In this document: positions 1-5,498 of the stretch, in pieces
How positions within the stretch are numbered: the first letter of the stretch is position 1
How the letters are laid out: every line of letters begins with the position of its first letter
NCBI GenBank assembly: GCA_038236905.1
Contig: JBBRZG010000157.1
Span: 1-7,900 of the forward strand
Length of the DNA stretch: 7,900 bases
Source of the DNA: UKL13-2 sp038236905
GTDB taxonomy: Bacteria > Pseudomonadota > Gammaproteobacteria > Burkholderiales > Usitatibacteraceae
Reading direction: 5' to 3'
Notes under the pieces: model-generated
What the model was told of the DNA's origin: nothing
The model's input: only the letters and a program-made list of their open reading frames with translations
Database searches by the model: none
Made by a program: the position numbers and the translations under genes

Positions 1-1351
1 GATTGATTTTGAAGGCAACGAAACGATGATGATTTTTGATGAAGGCGGCAAGATCGAGCGCATCATCAAAACCACCCGCAATGACGCACATCGTTTGATC
101 GAAGAATGTATGTTGGCCGCCAACGTATGTGCGGCCAATTACTTGGTCGATCACGAACACGTCACGCTGTTTCGCGTCCACGAAGGGCCGTCAGAAGAAA
201 AACTGGTCGCGTTACGCGCGATGCTGAAAGATTTTGGTCTGCAACTCATGGGCGGCAAGAAGCCTGCACCCAGTGACTACGCCGATGTGTTGGCCAAAAT
301 CAAGCCGCGCCCTGACGCGCCACTGCTGCAAACCGTCATGCTGCGTTCAATGAAACAGGCCGTCTACAGCCCCGACAATCAAGGCCACTTTGGTCTGGCC
401 TATGACGCCTATGCTCATTTCACGTCGCCGATCCGACGCTATCCCGATCTGCTCACTCACCGCGCGATCAAGGCCGTGTTGCGCGGTGAAACCTATGATC
501 CGAAAGCATCATGGGAAGAGCTGGGCATGCAATGTTCTGCCACCGAGCGGAGAGCAGATGAAGCGACCCGCGATGTCAACGCATGGCTGAAGTGCTTCTA
601 CATGAAAGATCGGGTTGGCGACGAATTTGTCGGCACCATTTCGGGCGTCACCAGTTTTGGGATTTTTGTCACGCTCGACGAAGTCTATGTCGAGGGCTTG
701 GTACATATTTCGGAATTGGGCAAAGACTACTTCCATTTCGATCAGGACAAACACATGATTCTGGGCGAGCGAACGCGTAAGAAATATCAGCTGGCGGACC
801 GCGTAAACATTAAAGTTGTTCGTGTGGATATTGAAACCAGCAAAATCGATTTTGCGCTGGCCGGTGATGCGCCGCAGGCGGTTGTACCGCTGGATAAAGT
901 TGACAGCACATTGCCGACAGGCGTCGTCAGGCCATCGGCGCCAACGCAATCGCGGGCTGCGGTTACTGCTTTGAACACGACTGTAACCACCGCGCCGCCG
1001 CCAAAATCCACTGGCAAGAATGCGAAGAAGTTTTCAGCTCAACAAGGCGTTGAAGTTGAGCCTGCAGCGGCTAATCAGAAAACAATTGTCACTTTTACCA
1101 GCGCCAACCCGCCAACCACGCCAGTGGCAGGGTTTGCAACTGGCAAAGAAAAAACGGCGGTAAAGGCCCGTCAACAGCAGATCAAGCCAGCCGCGGTTCC
1201 CGCCGCAGGTCTCAAATCCAAGCAAGTGAAAAAAGCTAAACCTGCTCCTACGGCGACAAAACAATCGCAAGGAAAAGCAAAGTCAACCGGTGCCTTGTTG
1301 AGTAAAAAAGTCACAACTAAAACCGCCAATAAAAAAAGCAAAGAGAAATGA
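1..1351 (+). CDS. rnr: Ribonuclease R, 3' part of the gene (5' end outside window)
   Basis: RNase R is a processive 3'-5' exoribonuclease of the RNB/RNase II family that degrades structured RNA and acts in rRNA and tRNA quality control and trans-translation. The frame is open from base 2, so the start, the cold-shock domains and the catalytic Asp cluster lie upstream and cannot be checked. About 449 residues are visible; E. coli RNase R has about 813. The end of the RNB domain is clear: NDAHRLIEECMLAAN near 83-127 and HFGLAYDAYAHFTSPIRRYP at 386-445, almost identical to the E. coli wording. An S1 RNA-binding domain follows at about 614-859 (VGDEFVGTISGVTSFGIFV, then GLVHISEL). From about 863 to the stop is a low-complexity tail of some 160 residues; its last 69 residues contain 19 Lys and only two acidic residues. 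The TGA stop overlaps the rlmB start. The identity is secure; the ATG at 26 is internal and not the real start. Confidence 0.96.
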   Translation, partial: IDFEGNETMMIFDEGGKIERIIKTTRNDAHRLIEECMLAANVCAANYLVDHEHVTLFRVHEGPSEEKLVALRAMLKDFGLQLMGGKKPAPSDYADVLAKIKPRPDAPLLQTVMLRSMKQAVYSPDNQGHFGLAYDAYAHFTSPIRRYPDLLTHRAIKAVLRGETYDPKASWEELGMQCSATERRADEATRDVNAWLKCFYMKDRVGDEFVGTISGVTSFGIFVTLDEVYVEGLVHISELGKDYFHFDQDKHMILGERTRKKYQLADRVNIKVVRVDIETSKIDFALAGDAPQAVVPLDKVDSTLPTGVVRPSAPTQSRAAVTALNTTVTTAPPPKSTGKNAKKFSAQQGVEVEPAAANQKTIVTFTSANPPTTPVAGFATGKEKTAVKARQQQIKPAAVPAAGLKSKQVKKAKPAPTATKQSQGKAKSTGALLSKKVTTKTANKKSKEK

Positions 1352-2091
1352 AGCCACAAGTTGTGTTTGGTTTCCACGCCGTGACCTCGCGCCTGCGTGC
1401 GAGAGCCGAGAGCGTTCGCGATCTATATGTTGATGCGAAGCGAATCGACAAACGAATGCAGGATTTGCTGGATAACGCAAAAGGCAAGAACGTTCGCGTC
1501 ATGCAAGTCGATGGCGCGAGGCTTGACGGCATGACCGGACACGCGCGTCACCAAGGCGTGGTGGCGTTAGTGGAGCCAACTAAGTTGCCGCAGTTTGTAG
1601 AAGACGTGCTGGAAACGATTGAAGGCCCGCCATTATTATTGCTGCTCGACGGCGTCACCGATCCGCATAATTTGGGTGCATGTTTACGGGTCGCGGATGC
1701 GGCCGGCGTTCATGCCGTCATTGCGCCAAAAGATCGCAGCGTGGGTCTTACGTCCACGGTCATGAAGGTCGCTTCGGGTGCCGCTGAAAATGTTCCCTAC
1801 ATCACGGTGACCAATCTTGCCCGCACATTACGCGAAATCAAAGAGCGTGATATCTGGATTGTCGGTGCGGATGAAGACGGTGCCACTGACCTTTACGCCG
1901 CCAGTCTCAGCGGGCCGCTCGCGATGGTGCTGGGCGCGGAGGACGAAGGACTGCGTCGCCTCACGCGTGAAGGCTGTGACCAAATTATCAGCATTCCCAT
2001 GTTCGGCTCGGTCGAAAGTCTGAATGTCTCAGTGGCAAGCGGGGTGTGCTTGTTTGAAGCGCGCCGACAGCGAGAAGCAGCGAAGAAATAG
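1348..2091 (+). CDS. rlmB: 23S rRNA (guanosine-2'-O)-methyltransferase RlmB (SPOUT/TrmH family)
   Basis: RlmB uses S-adenosylmethionine to methylate the ribose 2'-OH of G2251 (E. coli numbering) in the peptidyl-transferase P loop of 23S rRNA. The protein has 247 residues, close to the 243 of E. coli. Residues 1-75 form the L30e-like substrate-binding domain, ending in GHARHQGVVA. Residues 95-240 form the trefoil-knotted SPOUT domain with all three motifs: motif 1 LLDGVTDPHNLGACLR (99-114, including N108 and R114), motif 2 MVLGAEDEGLRRL (193-205, including E198), and motif 3 ISIPMFGSVESLNVSVASG (214-232, with SLNVS forming the knot). The start is the ATG of the ATGA overlap with rnr; it has only a weak purine-rich sequence in front of it, so translation is probably coupled to rnr. 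Nothing looks damaged. The match is to RlmB in particular, rather than TrmH, because of DPHNLGACLR together with the N-terminal domain. Confidence 0.95.
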   Translation: MKPQVVFGFHAVTSRLRARAESVRDLYVDAKRIDKRMQDLLDNAKGKNVRVMQVDGARLDGMTGHARHQGVVALVEPTKLPQFVEDVLETIEGPPLLLLLDGVTDPHNLGACLRVADAAGVHAVIAPKDRSVGLTSTVMKVASGAAENVPYITVTNLARTLREIKERDIWIVGADEDGATDLYAASLSGPLAMVLGAEDEGLRRLTREGCDQIISIPMFGSVESLNVSVASGVCLFEARRQREAAKK

Positions 2092-2100
2092 CTGCGCCTG

Positions 2101-2125
2101 AAACTCCAGCATGGGCGAGGAGTTT
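2101..2125 (+). other. Small hairpin just downstream of rlmB
   Basis: AAACTCC (2101-2107) and GGAGTTT (2119-2125) form a perfect 7-bp inverted repeat around an 11-base loop, nine bases after the rlmB stop. It could stabilise the 3' end of the rnr-rlmB transcript or help termination. It is followed by GAATAAGAAT rather than T's, so it does not qualify as an intrinsic terminator, and a stem this short can arise by chance. Confidence 0.3.
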
Positions 2126-2361
2126 GAATAAGAATCGCTCGCTGAGGGCCGCCAATGCTAGGGGTTTATTGCTGCACCAGTCTTTATTTATGAGGTACTT
2201 GTTTTTTTCAGCTCTGGAAAAACAGATTCCCTATTTACAAAGTCGGATTTGAAATGATGGGGACGGTTGGGGCTTAGTGCCAGATTCGGCGTCACCTGGG
2301 AAGGCGTGTTTACAGAGGGCAAGGCTAAGCAAAAATTGCCACCCCACGGCGCGGCTTGCAT

Positions 2362-2367
2362 TACAAT
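2362..2367 (+). promoter_or_regulatory. Possible -10 box for the first M16 peptidase gene
   Basis: TACAAT differs from the sigma-70 consensus TATAAT at one position and lies 30 bases before the GTG start, which would give a leader of roughly 20-25 bases. The only -35-like hexamer, TTGCCA at 2336-2341, is 20 bp upstream, longer than the usual 16-18 bp. This is a candidate only. Confidence 0.22.
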
Positions 2368-2397
2368 CCGTGGTCTTCATTTGCGCGGGTGTGATGG

Positions 2398-5169
2398 GTG
2401 AATATCTCAACATTGATTGCTACGATTTTTCTGTCTTGCGGGCTAATGACCGCGACTGCCGCTACCGCTGCGACGGCGAACTCCTTCGTACTACCAGCCG
2501 GCACCACGCTCACCACCTCCGTGGAAGGCATCACTGAATACCGTCTCGCTAATGGCCTCAAGGTGTTGCTAGCGCCCGATCCGTCCAAGCCAACCATTGT
2601 TGTCAACATCACCTATCTCGTCGGCTCGCGTCATGAAAATTATGGCGAGACGGGCATGGCGCATCTGCTTGAGCACATGCTGTTTAAAGGCAGCAAAAAT
2701 CATCCAAAAATTACCGAGGAATTCACCCAGCGCGGTGCGCAATGGAATGCTTCGACATGGACAGATCGCACCAATTATTACGAAGTCTTCACCGCGAGCG
2801 AAAAATACCTCGATTGGGCTTTATCGCTGGAAGCAGATCGCATGGTGAATTCAACCATCCGTGCAACTAATTTGGCCAGCGAAATGCCGGTAGTGCGCAA
2901 CGAATTTGAGATCGGTGAGAATAGTCCGGTCGCCATCATGACCGAGCGGATCGTGTCCACCATGTTCCTTTGGCACAACTACGGTAAATCGACGATCGGT
3001 GCGCGCTCCGATATTGAAAATGTGCCGGTGCCGCGATTGCAGGCTTTTTACCGGACACACTACCAACCAGACAATGCGGTGTTGCTAATCGGCGGCCAAT
3101 TCGACGAAGCCAAAACGCTTGCGATGGTACAAAAACATTTCGGCAAAATTCCCAAGCCAACGCGCAAGCTGCAAACGCTTTACACCCAGGAACCCACGCA
3201 GGACGGCGAGCGCAGCGTCACGCTGGAGCGCGTGGGTGACGTGCAGGCGGTCGGTGCAGGATTTCATGTACCGCCGATGGCGCACCCGGAATATGCGCAC
3301 GCGCTGCTGTTGACTGATGTGCTGGCCAATCCAACCTCGGGACGCTTGCAAAAGTCGCTGGTGGAAACAAAAAAGGCGACGAGTGTGGAAAGTCAAAACT
3401 TTGAGAATCGCGACCCCACGGCCATGCTAGTATGGGCGGAATTACGCAAGGAACAATCGCGGGCAGAGGCGAAACAAATTTTTTTGAGCACGGTTGATGG
3501 CTTTCAAGCCGCGCCGGTCACAGCCGAAGAAGCCGCGCGCGCCAAATCGGTGGCCTTGAAAAGTTTTGAGCTGACAATGAATTCTTCCGAGCGGCTCGGA
3601 CTGCAGTTATCCGAGGCTATCGGCGCGGGCGACTGGCGCTTGTTTTTCCTGAATCGCGATCAAATTCGTAATGCCACCGCGAAAGATATTCAGGCCGCCG
3701 CGCTGAAGTATTTGAAGCCGAGCAACCGCACGCTGGGTGAGTTTGTGCCGAACGCCAAGCCGGATCGAACCGAGGTGCCAATCGTGGCTGACGTTAGTGC
3801 CGTACTCAAAAATTTCAAAGGCGACCCGCCCATTGCGCAAGGTGAGGCATTTGCCGCCACCCCAGAAAATATTGAAAAGCGGGTGAAGCGTGGCGAGATC
3901 GCAGGCGGCATGAAAACAGCGCTGCTGCGAAAGAAAACGCGCGGCGAAACCGTCAACGCGCAAATCGTGTTGCGCTTTGGCGATGAAGTCAATTTGAAAG
4001 GGCAGCGGGTTGCGGCTCAGATGTTGGGTCAGATGTTAATGCGCGGCACGAAAACGAAAACCCGCGAGCAATTACGTGATGCGATTAACAATTTGAAAGC
4101 CAACATTTCGGTTTCAGGTACGCCGACGCGCGCTACGGCGAGCATCACGGCGACCCGACAGACGCTGGCACCTGCGCTGAAACTGGCGGTCGAAATGCTG
4201 CGTGAATCTGTGCTGCCGGAGTCTGAATTCGAATTGGTGCGCCAGGAAATTCTCGCCGATCTGGAGCGTTCGCTATCTGATCCTGCATCACTTGCCGAAG
4301 AGGCGATGGCCAGTCACTTCAATGTTTTCGCGAGCGATGATGTGCGTTTTGTTCCAACCTTGAAAGACAGCATTGCCCAAACCAAAGCGATCAAGCTGGA
4401 TGATCTGAAACGTTTTTATGCGGACTTTTATGGCAGCAATCATGGCCAACTGTCTATAGTCGGCGATTTTGACGACACGCTCATTGAGCCCATGTTGCCG
4501 CAAATTATTGGCAACTGGACGTCGAGGAAAGATTTCAAGCTGTTGGTTTCGGACTTCAAAACAGTCGCGCCGACAACAAAGGCAATTGAGACACCGGACA
4601 AAGAAAGCGCCACGTTTATTGCCAGATTAAATGTGAATATGCAGGATGAAGATCCTGATTACGCTGCATTGACGATGGCAGACTGGATGTTGGGCGGTGG
4701 CGCGGGTTTCTCGGCAAGGCTGGTCGCGCGCATTCGGGTCAAAGAAGGCCTGAGCTACGCGGTCGGCTCGGGTCTCGACGTGCGCCCGGTAGATCGGGCG
4801 GGCGACTGGATAGCGCAGGCACAATATGCGCCGCAAAACCGCGATAAAGTAATCGCCGCATTTAATGATGAGATTTCCAAACTAACCAAAAATGGCTTTT
4901 CGATGGCCGAGCTGGCGGCTTCTAAATCCGGCTATGCACAATCCCAGCAGCTGGCGCGAGCGAGCGACGCGACGCTCGCATCGATGCTGGTGTCGCAGCT
5001 CTACTTGGACCGTGACATGCGTTGGGAAGCTGCCCTTGATAAAAAGGTGGAAGCAGTAAAAGTCGCCGACGTATTAACCGCCATGCAAAAACATTTGAAT
5101 GTGGGCCAGATGACGTTGATCAATGCCGGCGATTTTGGCAAGCCGGCGGGTTCAGGGAAAACGCAGTAG
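2398..5169 (+). CDS. M16 family zinc metallopeptidase (pitrilysin/insulinase type), probably periplasmic, copy 1
   Basis: M16 peptidases are clamshell zinc enzymes that degrade or process peptides. This 923-residue protein carries both halves of the clamshell in one chain. Residues 1-27 look like a Sec signal peptide (hydrophobic core about 6-16, ATA|NS cleavage after A27), so it probably acts in the periplasm. The N-terminal M16 domain (about 45-190) has the zinc site HLLEH (H89, catalytic E92, H93) and the third ligand E169 in VVRNEFE, 76 residues after H93. A first M16_C domain lies at about 200-390. The second half (about 500-905) has QMLGQ (541-545) where a zinc site would sit, so it is not catalytic; it keeps the family segments ETPDKE (731-736) and RIRVKEGLSY (778-787), the latter part of the conserved substrate-binding Arg/Tyr region. 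The mature chain contains no Cys. The start is GTG: an in-frame TGA at 2392-2394 excludes anything upstream; the next in-frame ATG is at 2446 and would destroy the signal peptide. The substrate is unknown. Confidence 0.9.
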   Translation: MNISTLIATIFLSCGLMTATAATAATANSFVLPAGTTLTTSVEGITEYRLANGLKVLLAPDPSKPTIVVNITYLVGSRHENYGETGMAHLLEHMLFKGSKNHPKITEEFTQRGAQWNASTWTDRTNYYEVFTASEKYLDWALSLEADRMVNSTIRATNLASEMPVVRNEFEIGENSPVAIMTERIVSTMFLWHNYGKSTIGARSDIENVPVPRLQAFYRTHYQPDNAVLLIGGQFDEAKTLAMVQKHFGKIPKPTRKLQTLYTQEPTQDGERSVTLERVGDVQAVGAGFHVPPMAHPEYAHALLLTDVLANPTSGRLQKSLVETKKATSVESQNFENRDPTAMLVWAELRKEQSRAEAKQIFLSTVDGFQAAPVTAEEAARAKSVALKSFELTMNSSERLGLQLSEAIGAGDWRLFFLNRDQIRNATAKDIQAAALKYLKPSNRTLGEFVPNAKPDRTEVPIVADVSAVLKNFKGDPPIAQGEAFAATPENIEKRVKRGEIAGGMKTALLRKKTRGETVNAQIVLRFGDEVNLKGQRVAAQMLGQMLMRGTKTKTREQLRDAINNLKANISVSGTPTRATASITATRQTLAPALKLAVEMLRESVLPESEFELVRQEILADLERSLSDPASLAEEAMASHFNVFASDDVRFVPTLKDSIAQTKAIKLDDLKRFYADFYGSNHGQLSIVGDFDDTLIEPMLPQIIGNWTSRKDFKLLVSDFKTVAPTTKAIETPDKESATFIARLNVNMQDEDPDYAALTMADWMLGGGAGFSARLVARIRVKEGLSYAVGSGLDVRPVDRAGDWIAQAQYAPQNRDKVIAAFNDEISKLTKNGFSMAELAASKSGYAQSQQLARASDATLASMLVSQLYLDRDMRWEAALDKKVEAVKVADVLTAMQKHLNVGQMTLINAGDFGKPAGSGKTQ

Positions 5170-5293
5170 GGTCCCATCAGACTTTATTGGTTGCAAAAAA
5201 TTTCAAATGGCAAAGCACGGAAGTCGATTGATGAACGACGCCAACGGTTCTATGCCTTGCTTGATCGGCTTCATCGGAAAAAAACGGGGTTTT

Positions 5294-5371
5294 GTCGCGC
5301 GACGCTCTGGCGCACCTGCTTTAGCGCTAACATCGCGAGTCCGTAATGTCTCGCTTGGGTCTCGAGCGTCG
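5294..5371. repeat. Cluster of palindromes and inverted repeats between the M16 genes
   Basis: Within 78 bases there are two perfect 10-bp palindromes, GTCGCGCGAC (5294-5303) and TTAGCGCTAA (5321-5330), and an 8-bp inverted repeat, CGACGCTC (5300-5307) with GAGCGTCG (5364-5371), that encloses the second palindrome. A shorter pair, GCGAG (5335-5339) and CTCGC (5350-5354), lies inside. This could be an RNA structure ending or protecting the first peptidase transcript, an operator, or a small dispersed intergenic repeat. No copy occurs elsewhere in the window, so the repeat-family idea cannot be tested here. Confidence 0.4.
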
Positions 5372-5484
5372 GAACTTTCAAATTCATAACAGGCCTATCG
5401 GATCCTGCCCTTTAATAATTTAGTCCGCTGTTAGTTCACCCTTCATTAACTTTCTTGTTCGCGACACTTCGTCACTATTTGTAT

Positions 5485-5489
5485 AAAGG
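5485..5489 (+). promoter_or_regulatory. Ribosome binding site of the second M16 peptidase gene
   Basis: AAAGG lies nine bases before the ATG at 5499. An in-frame TAA at 5484-5486 overlaps it and excludes any earlier start, so this site and the stop together fix the start codon. Confidence 0.6.
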
Positions 5490-5498
5490 CAACATTAC

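Larger units (their letters stand above)
2092..2397. other. Intergenic region between rlmB and the first M16 peptidase gene
   Basis: This 306-base stretch carries no recognisable gene. It holds a small hairpin just after rlmB (2101-2125), a T-rich/A-rich near-palindrome (about 2203-2222, T-run, CAGCTCTG, then A-run), an imperfect inverted repeat (2272-2330), and a possible -10 box at 2362-2367. No hairpin is followed by a run of T, so I see no textbook Rho-independent terminator for rlmB. Short open frames on both strands here have no recognisable protein wording and run out of frame into the peptidase gene. Confidence 0.7.
5170..5498. other. Intergenic region between the two M16 peptidase genes
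   Basis: This 329-base stretch carries no recognisable gene. Its centre (5294-5371) is rich in palindromes and is listed separately. The last 100 bases before the next gene are T/A-rich (for example TTTAATAATT at 5411-5420) and are the likely place for a promoter, but I could not find a well-spaced -35/-10 pair. AAAAC-GGG-GTTTT at 5281-5293 can fold into a weak hairpin but has no terminator T-run. The length argues against tight co-translation of the two peptidases. Confidence 0.65.

Noticed and set aside
2428..2442. FLSC in the N-terminus of copy 1 as a lipoprotein lipobox
   Set aside because: The -3 position is Phe and the -2 is Leu, which fits the lipobox poorly, and the hydrophobic segment before C14 is too short. 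A type I cleavage at ATA|NS is the better reading.
2277..2537. An 86-codon open frame running from the first intergenic region into the M16 gene
   Set aside because: Its 3' half is an out-of-frame reading of the signal-peptide region, and its 5' half matches no family I recognise.
5281..5293. AAAAC-GGG-GTTTT as a Rho-independent terminator
   Set aside because: The stem is nearly all A-T with a three-base loop, and the T's are part of the stem, with GC-rich sequence following.
5123..5389. An 88-codon open frame crossing the end of the first M16 gene into the intergenic region
   Set aside because: It starts inside the peptidase gene in another frame, has no good ribosome binding site and no recognisable protein wording. 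It most likely reflects chance lack of stops.
5482..5487. TATAAA as a -10 promoter box for the second M16 gene
   Set aside because: It would put the transcript start within a few bases of the ATG and leave no room for a leader; the bases overlap the ribosome binding site AAAGG. The nearest -35-like TTGTTC is 21 bp away.
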